A stretch of 64,000 bases of DNA from Halobium salinum (GTDB taxonomy: Archaea > Halobacteriota > Halobacteria > Halobacteriales > Haloferacaceae), in contig NZ_JAODIW010000007.1 of NCBI RefSeq assembly GCF_026586625.1, forward strand, positions 40,221 through 104,220, in the 5' to 3' direction. This document shows positions 18,177 through 26,439 of this stretch, one piece after another. A model generated the notes under the pieces. The model saw only the letters and a program-made list of their open reading frames with translations. It did not search any database and was not told the DNA's origin. How positions within the stretch are numbered: position 1 is the stretch's first letter; every line of letters begins with the position of its first letter. A program made the translations under genes and the position numbers.

Positions 18177-19066
18177 CTGGGGAGTGGCGAGAAGCAACCC
18201 GTGAGGAGCTCCACACCTACTACACAGAGACGTTTCCGGACCACCTCGACGCCCTCCCGTCATTCCTTACAGCCAGTGGCCCGAAGCAGTACGCTATCGC
18301 CTTCCGCGAGGCATACCCGATCCGGAAGCAGAACGCTCCCGATCGGTCGTTCATCCGCCGCGATACTTGGCAGACCAGCAACTCCGGCGAGCGAACCATC
18401 CAGCAGTTCGGCTCGGTGGAGGACCTCGTCGAATTCATTCAGTACCCCGCCCGCTACGACCCCGCTCAGGGGAGTACCTACGCGCTCGCAGACCCGGATC
18501 TCCTAGAACGACCAGAACCACGCCCTGACGCAGTCTACTACGCGCTCGATCACTGGGAGCGACCATGGGTCCTCGCGGTCGATATCGACGCGAAGGACAT
18601 CGCGGCACAGCGCGCTTCCAGTGAATCAACCGATGGGAAAGCCGACGATGTTGGGACTGAGCAGCTTCGTGCTACAGGTGTCCTTGACAGCCCACCTGAG
18701 GGATATCCCTACGCGTTCGAGGATATCGAGCAGGCTCTTGAGTACGGATTTGCCGTCCGGGACATCTTCGAGGACGACTTCGCAGCCGACGAGACGATGG
18801 TTGTCTACTCGGGGCAGGGCTGTCACGTCTACCTGCTCGATGCAGATCGCGAACACCACTACGACGAGCAAAGTCGCGAGGTCATCAACGACCTGCTCCT
18901 CGAAGAATATGAGATTCCCATCGATCCGGTCGTCACGGCCGACCGGCGCCGAGTGATGCGGCTGCTGTACTCGCTACACGCCGATGTCTCGCGTGTTGTT
19001 CAGCCGATCTACGATCCGAGATTCGATTTCCGGACTGAAGCAACGCCCGAGTTCCTCGAATCATGA
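18173..19066 (+). CDS. priS: Archaeal primase small (catalytic) subunit-like protein
   Basis: 297 residues. The PriS catalytic pattern is present: VDID (Asp137 and Asp139) as metal ligands, YSGQGCHVY (about 212-220) with the catalytic His, and DPVVTADRRRVMRLLYSLH (about 251-269). It overlaps the coupling-protein stop by four bases (ATGA) and the large subunit start by four. It should make RNA or DNA primers; in a mobile element it probably primes the complementary strand after single-strand transfer or starts replication. Confidence 0.85.
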   Translation: MTGEWREATREELHTYYTETFPDHLDALPSFLTASGPKQYAIAFREAYPIRKQNAPDRSFIRRDTWQTSNSGERTIQQFGSVEDLVEFIQYPARYDPAQGSTYALADPDLLERPEPRPDAVYYALDHWERPWVLAVDIDAKDIAAQRASSESTDGKADDVGTEQLRATGVLDSPPEGYPYAFEDIEQALEYGFAVRDIFEDDFAADETMVVYSGQGCHVYLLDADREHHYDEQSREVINDLLLEEYEIPIDPVVTADRRRVMRLLYSLHADVSRVVQPIYDPRFDFRTEATPEFLES

Positions 19067-20568
19067 GCCGAGACACGCCAGCAGACGACGAGTACACGGC
19101 GTATCGAGTTGCAGCACTCCCACGAGACAAGGGCGAGTTACAGCTGACGCAGCTGTTCGAACGCGGGTATCAGCGGTGGACAGTCGATGGCGAGCAGCAA
19201 ACAGAGAAGATGCTCGCAGACATCGAGCGGTTCACTACCGATGCGTTCGCGCCAAGCACACGGGAGGAGGCGGCGGAGCGCCCCTATGTGGATGACCCGG
19301 GCGCGCTTGCCATCCTCACGACGCTCGGGGCGGTCTGCATCATGGACCATCCGAAACTCGAAGATACGCCACCCCGTCATCTCGCGCTCCTCGGTGATCT
19401 CCGCGAACTCTACGTCAACAATATCGCCTCACTCGTTCGCGAGTACGAAGACTGGTCGCTCCACCAGGAAATCGCCGAAACCCTCTACGCGAAAGACCCC
19501 GGTGAGGACGGTGTCCATCCGGGGCGTGTCTGTACGGACATCACCGAACGCCCCGAGTTCGGAGAGGGGTACTACCTCGAAATTCCGCTCGTCGCCGCCT
19601 CACGAAAGTGCCTCGCTCGTTCGGAGGGGGATGAGAACCAGCAGGGCGAGATCAAAGCACATGTCGCGGACAACCATCTGTACGTTCCCGTCTCGGACTT
19701 CATGGAAAAGTACCGTGAGTACACAGAGGACGCCTTTGGGCGGCTGCTCGCAGTTCAAGAAGAGGCGCTGACCGCAGACCAACGAAGCTGGCTCACCGCG
19801 AACGAATCAGCGATCACTGACCGTATCGACCGGTTCTTCCAGGCTGGGCAGACCCATCGCGTATGGGAGAACTGGAGCCGACAGAAACGTGACCTGCTGA
19901 CGATCATCAACGCCGTCTCCGCCGCTGACGACGATGTCGCCCAACTCGGTGAGACGCAGACTGCACGCGACCTCTACCAAGCGGTTGACGCATACGAGCC
20001 GAAGCGAACGTGGGAGCGAAGAGTCTGTGAGTCGATTTCTTCGCCGCGAAGTCTCGGGACGGTGCTCTCGCGGAACCGCGATCACGCGAGCGTCACCGTC
20101 GAGAACGCGCGCTTGAATCGGTACACGCTCACCGAATACAGCGACGGTGCGCAACCCCTCCACGTCGACGAGCTCGCAGATCTGTTCGAGTTGCCCTGTA
20201 TGGCAGCGATGGACGAGCGCCTGCAGGAGAAGAAACCCGTTCGGAAGGACCTGTTCAATCTGGTGCGGATGGCGTGGTGGCTCCCACAGTACCGGGACGC
20301 GAGTACGGAGGAATTCATCAGCGACGTGAAAGACTTGTTCTCGCGGTGGCCCTGGTACGACGACGAGGTGACTGAGTACCAGATTCGGTACGAACTCGAC
20401 AACGACATCGGTGGCGAGATACCCCTCCCGATGAATTGTACGAATGATGATATGCAGCGGTACTGCATCGGGCGCGACCAGTGTCCGTACTCGATCTATG
20501 GAAGCCTCCCCTTCCCCGATGAGATGTACGAGCAGATCGATGACCAAGGAGCGTCTCCCTCACAGTAA
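19063..20568 (+). CDS. priL: Primase large subunit-like protein with FeS domain
   Basis: 501 residues, coupled to the PriS-like gene by a four-base overlap. The C-terminal domain carries four cysteines (Cys379, 459, 468, 474) in the contexts LPCM, MNCTND, RYCIG and QCPYSIY, matching the 4Fe-4S domain of PriL/Prim2. The N-terminal half is helical and divergent. PriL binds PriS and the initiating nucleotides. It is the last gene of the transfer cluster. Confidence 0.8.
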   Translation: MSRDTPADDEYTAYRVAALPRDKGELQLTQLFERGYQRWTVDGEQQTEKMLADIERFTTDAFAPSTREEAAERPYVDDPGALAILTTLGAVCIMDHPKLEDTPPRHLALLGDLRELYVNNIASLVREYEDWSLHQEIAETLYAKDPGEDGVHPGRVCTDITERPEFGEGYYLEIPLVAASRKCLARSEGDENQQGEIKAHVADNHLYVPVSDFMEKYREYTEDAFGRLLAVQEEALTADQRSWLTANESAITDRIDRFFQAGQTHRVWENWSRQKRDLLTIINAVSAADDDVAQLGETQTARDLYQAVDAYEPKRTWERRVCESISSPRSLGTVLSRNRDHASVTVENARLNRYTLTEYSDGAQPLHVDELADLFELPCMAAMDERLQEKKPVRKDLFNLVRMAWWLPQYRDASTEEFISDVKDLFSRWPWYDDEVTEYQIRYELDNDIGGEIPLPMNCTNDDMQRYCIGRDQCPYSIYGSLPFPDEMYEQIDDQGASPSQ

Positions 20569-20924
20569 CTGACCGAGTCGAGCGGACCCGGTCACTGTTG
20601 TCAGTTCGAGTAGCTATTCATCCGCCGGTCTTTCTAGAACGTTTGGGACTACGGGTTGCAAATACGAATGAGGGCTTCTCCGTGAGTAATTGAGCAGTCT
20701 TAGCGGTTCCACCCCCTCAGTTTTCATTTATCGTCGGAACTTGCTTTCATATAGGATACGTAACCTTTTCCCACCGATTTCCCGTTTCACCGATATTCAG
20801 CAGATAGCAGCCGTCAAACGTTGCATATATCAACGTGAGTTCCGAGACTCGCTTTCAGATAACAAATAACGCCCTCAAATCAGGCTTCCGTTATCCTATG
20901 CAATTCTGCAGCCGCCAAATCGGA

Positions 20925-20975
20925 ATTCGCACCTCGAAAATCGTCCAAAGGAAGGGTGGGGTACGAGGTGCGAAT
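20925..20975. repeat. 12-bp perfect inverted repeat
   Basis: ATTCGCACCTCG (20925-20936) and CGAGGTGCGAAT (20964-20975) are exact reverse complements around a 27-base centre. It could be a protein binding site, a cruciform at an origin, or a nick-site hairpin. Confidence 0.6.
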
Positions 20976-21317
20976 CCGGTGTGTTGCAAAGAGGGGATTC
21001 AGGAAGGGTCGAAGTAGGGGCGGAACTTGGAAAACTATCAGCTGTGGATAACACAGTAGGTGCCGTAGTCGGGGAGTGAGATTGAGGGAGACAGGGAAGG
21101 GGCTACGAATCGATGATGCGCAGCAGATGTAGATCGCGTAGGGGTAAATTGAGGTTCTCCATTCAACGCGAGATGGTTTTTCAGACTGCGTATAAATTCG
21201 GAAGGAGAGCTAATTCGGCCCCATCTAGTAGCCAGTGTGTTGACCGGCGGTGAGTCAGGAGTAACGAGCAGCTGACGACTCCAACGCGACGGTGGGTCCT
21301 TCGAATCTTGTGTCGGT

Positions 21318-21332
21318 GGCTTTGTTGAAATC
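21318..21332 (+). mobile_element. IS-end-like sequence, left copy
   Basis: GGCTTTGTTGAAATC. TTTGTTGAAATC matches the reverse complement of 22856-22867 at 11 of 12 bases. From memory, similar (T/C)TGTTGAAATC ends occur on haloarchaeal insertion sequences; no transposase remains here. Confidence 0.35.
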
Positions 21333-21504
21333 TTTATATGGTGATATGTTTCAGCGACCATGCTGCATACAGAGCGCATATCTTGCACGGCCGATGGTCG
21401 CAGATTGGCTGGTAGATAGACCCGTGTAATTTACAGGTGAAGGTAATCCGTTCCGTTGATCGGACTGAGGGTCTATCCTGCTGCCTATTTTGGGGTCAGT
21501 TTGG

Positions 21505-22059
21505 TCATCGGAGGCTGTAGTCGACGAGGACAGAGCCGTCGTCGAAACGACGTGTCGTGTTGAGTGCGAGGTCGACCCGCGCTGCGTCGGGGAGGGCTCG
21601 GGTTCCCCCACCGACGATCGTCGGGACTAAGCGCAGTACATACCGGTCGACCAGACCTGCCCGGATGGCCTCGGCAGCGAGGCCCGCGCCACCGATGGAC
21701 AGGTCGCGGTCGGCTTGGTCTTTCATGCGCTGTACCACTTCGAGGTCGAACGTCTGCTCCAGGCAGGTCCGCGGTTCCGGCACGGTGTCCAGGGTGGTCG
21801 AGTAGACGACCTTGTCGGTATCCCGCCACGCCTCGGCGAATTCGCGTTGTACCTCGGGTAGGTCGTCGAGGAGAAATTCGTCCCACACCCTCATCGTCTC
21901 GTACATGCGACGGCCGAGAAGGGAAGTGCCGACCGATCGCTGGTGGTCGTTGAAGAAGGCATGGGCGTCCTCGGATGGCTCTGACCAGTCGAAGTTGCCG
22001 TTCTCGTCGGCGATGTAGCCGTCGAGTGATGCGTTGATGACGTAGATGAGGTTGGCCAT
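21505..22059 (-). CDS. RibD C-terminal domain / dihydrofolate reductase-like protein
   Basis: 184 residues from ATG 22059. The RibD_C/DHFR fold pattern is clear: VINASLDGYIADENGNFDW at the N-terminus, LLGRRMYETM, then IGGAGLAAEAIRAGLVDRY and VPTIVGGGTRAL for NADPH binding. These are stand-alone NADPH-dependent reductases of unknown substrate. It lies between two IS-end-like sequences and near a VOC gene on the same strand, consistent with imported cargo. Confidence 0.85.
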   Translation of the reverse strand: MANLIYVINASLDGYIADENGNFDWSEPSEDAHAFFNDHQRSVGTSLLGRRMYETMRVWDEFLLDDLPEVQREFAEAWRDTDKVVYSTTLDTVPEPRTCLEQTFDLEVVQRMKDQADRDLSIGGAGLAAEAIRAGLVDRYVLRLVPTIVGGGTRALPDAARVDLALNTTRRFDDGSVLVDYSLR

Positions 22060-22205
22060 GGAATCCTCTTGATCGTCGCGTCTATTCAATACGGACGACA
22101 GAAGGGCCGGTAACCGATCAGACGGTATGTGTCTACGTTGCGCATCCTGATCCTGGGGATGCTCGGGCTCAAAACGGTGACCGCCAAGAGCGTGGGGACG
22201 ACCCG

Positions 22206-22652
22206 CTAGGCCCCGTCAAGCTCCTCGGCCAACCCGACGATGATGCCTTCGGGGCCGCGCACGAAGCAGAGGCGATACACGTCTTCGTATTGGGCGACTT
22301 CACCTACGAGTTCGGCTCCGTGGGAGCGGAGGCGGTCAAGGACTTCGTCGACGTCGTCGACGGTGAACATGATGCGGCGGATCCCCAGGGTGTTCGCCGC
22401 TGGTTCCTCGGACCCGTCGCGAGTGGCCTCGGGCGTGATGAACTTCGAGAGCTCGACGCGGCCGTTGCCGTCGGGGGTCCGCATCACGGCGATGTCGCTC
22501 TGGACGTTCTCAAGGCCCACAACGCGGTCCGCCCACTCTCCCTCAACGCGCGTCTCGCCCTCCAGCTCCATGCCGAGCTCCGCGAAGAACGCCTTCGCAG
22601 CTTCGAGATCCTCGACTACGATGAGGACGTTGTCCATCCGCTTGATCGCCAT
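22206..22652 (-). CDS. VOC-family (glyoxalase/dioxygenase-like) protein
   Basis: 148 residues with two beta-alpha-beta-beta-beta repeats: VLIVVEDLEAAKAFFAELG at the start and IMFTVDDVDEVLDRLRSHG in the second half, ending FVRGPEGIIVGLAEEL. This fold covers glyoxalases, dioxygenases and bleomycin- or fosfomycin-type resistance proteins. Substrate unknown. It is 146 bases upstream of the reductase gene, on the same strand. Confidence 0.85.
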   Translation of the reverse strand: MAIKRMDNVLIVVEDLEAAKAFFAELGMELEGETRVEGEWADRVVGLENVQSDIAVMRTPDGNGRVELSKFITPEATRDGSEEPAANTLGIRRIMFTVDDVDEVLDRLRSHGAELVGEVAQYEDVYRLCFVRGPEGIIVGLAEELDGA

Positions 22653-22855
22653 AGTCCGAGAAAATCAGGTGAGGGATGCGCAAATAGGCTTCGCTGACGG
22701 AGGAAGCGAGGCGGGAAGTTTCGTCGCGACTGTTGACCGACCCCGTCTACTACGTCGGGCGGGAGCGGTCCCAGGCTCTCCGTACGCCCACCCAGGTCGG
22801 GGCGTCGATATCCACTTGAACTGTATCTCGCACGCCGAATCTGTCATCGGCTGAG

Positions 22856-22868
22856 GATTTCAACAGAG
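22856..22868 (-). mobile_element. IS-end-like sequence, right copy
   Basis: GATTTCAACAGAG, inverted relative to the copy at 21318-21332. With the upstream GGCTGAG it gives CTCTGTTGAAATCCTCAGCC on the minus strand, which I recall as a haloarchaeal IS terminus. No transposase gene accompanies it. Confidence 0.4.
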
Positions 22869-23026
22869 TCGTATCAGTCTCTCTATGAACCCGAAATCGA
22901 GAGTGTGTCCACGAAGCTGTTGTTCGCGCCGACAAAGGGTGACGGCGCTCAGCAGTCGTGATCATTCGGATTGACCCCTGGCGTGCGAGGGAACCGGTCA
23001 GCTGAGTGCAGTCAGTGAGTGATTCC

Positions 23027-23509
23027 ATGTCGACGTTCAGTAACTCCGAGTCCGCGACAGCATCGTCTTCAGAGAACCAGGCGAGTCCACGAGATACTGG
23101 CGAGCAATCTCGGCAGTCTGGATGGCTAGATGAAGAGAGCAGCGACGGCGGGACACCAACGCTTGAGATGGATCGGTGTCCGGAGTGCGGGGCACGTCGC
23201 TTCGTCTCGAAACTACTGGTGTACGAGGTGACGAGCTTCGACGAAGGCGGTGAGCGAGAGTTCCGTCGGCAACACGTCCGGGCGGAGTTCGAGTACACCT
23301 GTAGCGAGTGCCAGACAACACTCCGGAGGCTGCCTGCAGATCGGCGCGACTACTACGACGAGGTCAACGTTCTAGAAGTGGAACGCCGTGCAGCCCTCCG
23401 AGATCAGCTCCGACAGTTGTGTCGGCGGGTCGGGCGCCGGCTCTGGGCAACGAAGACCTGGATTGCACTCGTACTCCTCACAGTTGCCGTCGCGGTGGTC
23501 GGGCTGTAG
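23027..23509 (+). CDS. Zinc-ribbon protein with C-terminal membrane anchor
   Basis: 160 residues from ATG 23027 (GTG at 23006 possible). A disordered Ser-rich N-terminus is followed by two CxxC knuckles (CPECGARRF and CSECQTTLRR) forming a zinc ribbon, then a helical region and a C-terminal membrane helix (WIALVLLTVAVAVVGL). It is probably membrane-tethered on the cytoplasmic side. Function unknown. Confidence 0.65.
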   Translation: MSTFSNSESATASSSENQASPRDTGEQSRQSGWLDEESSDGGTPTLEMDRCPECGARRFVSKLLVYEVTSFDEGGEREFRRQHVRAEFEYTCSECQTTLRRLPADRRDYYDEVNVLEVERRAALRDQLRQLCRRVGRRLWATKTWIALVLLTVAVAVVGL

Positions 23510-23545
23510 GGGACGAAAACGAGGAACGGTGGACGTCACCCCTCG

Positions 23546-23779
23546 TCAGGGTCGTGATGGCAGCCGCAGTTCGTCATTGACTTCGTAGAGATAGCCCTTC
23601 AGGAGCAACTGCTCGATATATGCTCGTGCGTCGGCACGCTCGACGCCTTGATCCATGAGGTGGGCGACGGCGTCCTCTCGCGTGATCGTCTCGTCACTCC
23701 CCGCTCTGTCAAAGTACTGCTCGAGATGATCGAGCGCGGCTTCCTCACTGGAGTTGATCGGGGTCCGCGAATTCTCCAT
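23546..23779 (-). CDS. Small winged-helix-like protein
   Basis: 77 residues from ATG 23779. The frame runs open to 24160, but that part is antisense to the 23915 gene and contains non-haloarchaeal-looking sequence. The protein has EEAALDHLEQYF, ITREDAVAHLMDQG and IEQLLLKGYLYEVNDELRL, a pattern common in small haloarchaeal wHTH-type proteins. It is convergent with the zinc-ribbon gene. Confidence 0.6.
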   Translation of the reverse strand: MENSRTPINSSEEAALDHLEQYFDRAGSDETITREDAVAHLMDQGVERADARAYIEQLLLKGYLYEVNDELRLPSRP

Positions 23780-23914
23780 TATGTAAGGTATCGGTATCTC
23801 TGGATTTGACAATTGGGGTGCTATCTTCGTGTCACTACGGTCCAGCCACGGCCGAGTTTGTCGACGCCGAAAGGCGCGAGGCGCGCCTCCGAGCGTGCCG
23901 GAGCGTAAATTCAC

Positions 23915-24205
23915 ATGACTGGTCCAGACGTATTCGATGATACGGCAGACGATCACGAGCGACTCGAAACCGAACTCCTCGCACAGGACCGGGATGCAGC
24001 CCGAGTGTCGACGGCGGACATCGACGAGACGACGGCGCAACAGATCGTCAATGACCTCGTCGACGACGTCGTCGTGACGGCGGTCGCCGAGCAGCGAGTC
24101 CTCGTTCACGAACCGAGCGGCGAAGCGTTCGACTCGATTCGACAGCTCGCTGTCTTCCATCGTGGGTGGACGGCTGGCCTTAATGCCGACGAGGAGACGT
24201 CGTAA
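23915..24205 (+). CDS. Small conserved hypothetical protein
   Basis: 96 residues, acidic, helical then beta (VVTAVAEQRVLVHEPSGEAF). It ends in TAATG, sharing one base with the next zinc-finger gene, so the two are translationally coupled. Family not recognised; typical of small haloarchaeal plasmid proteins. Confidence 0.6.
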   Translation: MTGPDVFDDTADDHERLETELLAQDRDAARVSTADIDETTAQQIVNDLVDDVVVTAVAEQRVLVHEPSGEAFDSIRQLAVFHRGWTAGLNADEETS

Positions 24206-24540
24206 TGCAGCAGACGCTTACGGGATGTGCGTTCTGCGATGCGCTTCCTGAGTCAGAGAGTGGTGACGCCTTCACCTGGGGGAAAGATGAACGGGTTTCG
24301 CATCCGATCTGCGTCGACTGCGCCGTCCAAGCCCGGGCTGACCCTGATGACCGGAATCACCACGCCTGTGACGGGTGTGGCCTCGTCGTCGACACACTCG
24401 CAGCGCTCACGCGATTTCGCGTGGAACTCAGGCATCTCGAGGGGACACTACACCTCTGTGTCCGCTGTAGTCCTGGCGGACTCGCAACGTACTGGACGCG
24501 CGACCTCGACGAGCATCTCGTTCGTGAGGCCACGTCGTAG
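24205..24540 (+). CDS. Multi-CxxC zinc-binding protein
   Basis: 111 residues with four CxxC pairs: CAFC, CVDC, CDGC and CVRC. They probably bind two zinc ions, as in treble-clef or HNH-like small proteins, but no HNH catalytic pattern is visible. Coupled to the preceding gene by one base. It may bind nucleic acid. Confidence 0.65.
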   Translation: MQQTLTGCAFCDALPESESGDAFTWGKDERVSHPICVDCAVQARADPDDRNHHACDGCGLVVDTLAALTRFRVELRHLEGTLHLCVRCSPGGLATYWTRDLDEHLVREATS

Positions 24541-24579
24541 TAACCGGTGACCAGCCCGTTCAACCATTGTTCTGTATCG

Positions 24580-24639
24580 ATGTGCAAGCTATGTGCATAC
24601 ACCGGAACCGTTATCCGACTGTGTGCAGAACTTGCACAT
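24580..24639 (+). promoter_or_regulatory. Palindromic operator before the RHH/PIN pair
   Basis: ATGTGCAAG (24580-24588) and CTTGCACAT (24631-24639) are exact reverse complements. Two further TGTGCA half-sites (24592-24597 and 24622-24627) lie between them. The last site ends three bases before the antitoxin ATG. This is the expected layout for autorepression by a ribbon-helix-helix antitoxin. Confidence 0.65.
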
Positions 24640-24642
24640 AGA

Positions 24643-25011
24643 ATGAGCGCGAGTGACAAGCCCCGACGGGTCCACTTCCAGTCCCCGGAGTACCTCGTCG
24701 AGCGTCTCGACGCGATCGCGGACCTCTTCGACAAAGACCGGACCGATGTTCTCGTCGAGGCCATCCGCGAGTACATCGACGAGACGGCCGACAGCGAGAC
24801 GTTCCAGGAGCTAGTGGCCACGAAATACTACGACAGTCAACTCGAATTCGAGACGGTCAAGCAGCTGGTCGGCGCTGAAACCGCCCAACGGCTCCGCCTG
24901 CTCAAGGCGGACCTTGAGGGCGAACCGTTGGATCTCGCTGCGCCCACTGACGTCGACATCTACGGCGACGACGCAACCTCGGTAGAAACTGCGGACGGCG
25001 ACGAGCGATGA
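24643..25011 (+). CDS. Ribbon-helix-helix antitoxin-like protein
   Basis: 122 residues from ATG 24643. The N-terminus has the RHH pattern: RRVHFQSPEYLVERLDAIAD as the strand plus helix, then DVLVEAIREYI. The C-terminal tail is acidic and would wrap the toxin. It overlaps the PIN gene by four bases (ATGA) and is preceded by an array of TGTGCA half-sites, so it is probably an autoregulated antitoxin of a type II pair. Confidence 0.8.
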   Translation: MSASDKPRRVHFQSPEYLVERLDAIADLFDKDRTDVLVEAIREYIDETADSETFQELVATKYYDSQLEFETVKQLVGAETAQRLRLLKADLEGEPLDLAAPTDVDIYGDDATSVETADGDER

Positions 25012-25577
25012 GCAGGCCGCGGCTGCGGACAGTCGTCGCCGACACGAGTGCGCTGGTTAGTCTCGCTGTGCCCCGTGCCGACGCAGCCTACGACACCGAC
25101 ACCGCTCCGGATCCTCTCCAGTATCTCCTCACCTCCTGTGACGTCGCCGTCCCACCAGAAGTCGTTGCAGAGCTCCGTGACATGGCTCAGTACCAGGACA
25201 TCCATGGCGCTGCAGCCTCCAATGTCCTCGCCGCTCACGCCCACTACACGGTCGACGATCCCTATGAGCGAGCCGACACGCCCGAATCGCGACCGACGTT
25301 CGGCCTCGACGACAGTGAAACCGACGGCATCGTTCTCGCGAACGCCCTCGACGTCGACGGGTTTCTGACCGACGAGTTCGGCGGGACGAATTTCGCGCTC
25401 ATTCATGCCGTTCTGCAGGATCCGCGTATCGTTCCGACACCACGGTTGCTCTGCGATTACGCTCGCAACGACCACATGACCCATGAAGAGGCCCGGACGC
25501 TCATCGAGACGATTAGCCCGCATCGGAGCTGGGAGAACAGCCCCTATGTCTCGCAATTGCTGGCCCTCTTGGAGTGA
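25008..25577 (+). CDS. PIN-domain toxin (VapC-like)
   Basis: 189 residues. The acidic PIN residues are in place: VVADTSALVSL (Asp12), PPEVVAEL, LDDSETDGIVLANAL and GFLTDEF. PIN toxins cleave tRNA or rRNA when the antitoxin is lost. It is longer than the usual 130-150 residue VapC, as many haloarchaeal members are. It directly follows its RHH partner. Confidence 0.8.
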   Translation: MSRPRLRTVVADTSALVSLAVPRADAAYDTDTAPDPLQYLLTSCDVAVPPEVVAELRDMAQYQDIHGAAASNVLAAHAHYTVDDPYERADTPESRPTFGLDDSETDGIVLANALDVDGFLTDEFGGTNFALIHAVLQDPRIVPTPRLLCDYARNDHMTHEEARTLIETISPHRSWENSPYVSQLLALLE

Positions 25578-25635
25578 AATCGGCTCCGAGGCAGTGACCT
25601 AGTCGTTTAGGTTTCCGTAGTACGATGGTATTACC

Positions 25636-25967
25636 ATGAACTACGCGAGTGTCAGCGTCAAGTTCCCGGTTGCGCTCGACACTGAGATCGAGCGGTTCCT
25701 CGATGAAACGGGGATCTACACCAACAAGAGCGAATTCATCAAGGAAGCCTGCCGTGCCCATCTGCGGGATCCAATGACGACACGGCAATCGCTGCGCTTC
25801 GGCTTGAGCACCTGCTGGCACAGGCCGAGCAGAGCCGCGAGTCCGAGAGTGAAATCGACGCCGAGCTTGCTGCGCTCGGCGAGAACATCGATTCGGGGGA
25901 TCTCGAACGAGCTGTCGAGGAGGCACGTGAGGAAACCTCCGATCAAGTGTACGGGTCGGATGCGTGA
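25636..25967 (+). pseudogene. Frameshifted ribbon-helix-helix gene
   Basis: The start codes an RHH domain (YASVSVKFPVALDTEIERFL, then KSEFIKEACRAHLRDP). At about 25771-25776 the frame breaks: the reading frame from 25776 continues with DDTAIAALRLEHLLAQAEQ and an acidic coiled tail ending YGSDA at 25967, which is the natural C-terminus. One A lost from CCAAATGAC would explain it. The uncorrected frame gives an Arg-rich tail to 25977 that looks wrong for this organism. It may be a dead antitoxin, or a sequencing error. Confidence 0.7.
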
Positions 25968-26073
25968 GGGTCTCTGAAGATGAGTTGTCTCGCCACGACA
26001 GTCCTCTCGACATCGTGTGAGTGAATGGCACTGACGCCACATATTGAAAGCGACAGCGGTACTGGGTGTCGGT

Positions 26074-26430
26074 ATGGAGTGCCCGGCGTGTGGTGGCCCA
26101 GTAACGATGGAAGTGGGACCGGATCAACCGCTCTCAGCATCAGTGACGGACGCACTGCTCGCTGCCGACGAAGCCGAGCAGATCATCGTGGCCCGAAATT
26201 GCTGGGCGTGTGGCTGGACTGAGGACCGGTCAGTGGTCATCGATTCGATCGAGACAACCGAGGGTGATACCGACGCTATCGAGCGAGCTGTGCTTCTCGA
26301 CGATATTATGAGTGAGGCCACGGCAATCGACAGTCTCGCGACGCTCGAAGATGCTCTCGCAGAGATTCGCCGTCAGCGGCGTCTCGAGACTGCTGCGTCT
26401 GGCTCGCCTGAGGATGTCGACGGTGGATAG
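26074..26430 (+). CDS. Zinc-ribbon protein
   Basis: 118 residues from ATG 26074, starting directly with MECPACGGPV and followed by ARNCWACGWTEDR, a two-knuckle zinc ribbon. The remainder is an acidic helical region. Common in haloarchaeal plasmids; function unknown. The next gene follows after nine bases. Confidence 0.65.
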   Translation: MECPACGGPVTMEVGPDQPLSASVTDALLAADEAEQIIVARNCWACGWTEDRSVVIDSIETTEGDTDAIERAVLLDDIMSEATAIDSLATLEDALAEIRRQRRLETAASGSPEDVDGG

Positions 26431-26439
26431 ATTTGACTC

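Larger units (their letters stand above)
20569..21504. other. Gene-poor region after the primase genes
   Basis: More than 900 bases without a credible gene. The region is A+T-richer than its surroundings and holds ACGTTG-catatat-CAACGT (20818-20836), a 12-bp inverted repeat (20925-20975) and an IS-end-like sequence near 21318. Its position after the priming genes makes it a candidate for an origin of replication or transfer. Nothing in the sequence proves that. Confidence 0.3.

Noticed and set aside
20835..21017. 60-codon plus-strand frame in the gene-poor region
   Set aside because: It spans the 12-bp inverted repeat, is rich in Ser/Arg/Cys and lacks acidic residues, unlike real genes here.
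23780..24160. N-terminal extension of the minus-strand 23546 gene
   Set aside because: The extension is antisense to the better supported 23915-24205 gene, and the ATG at 23779 gives a typical small haloarchaeal protein.
25771..25776. Programmed -1 frameshift in the second RHH gene
   Set aside because: The site lacks an X-XXY-YYZ slippery heptamer and no downstream pseudoknot is evident. A single-base deletion is simpler.
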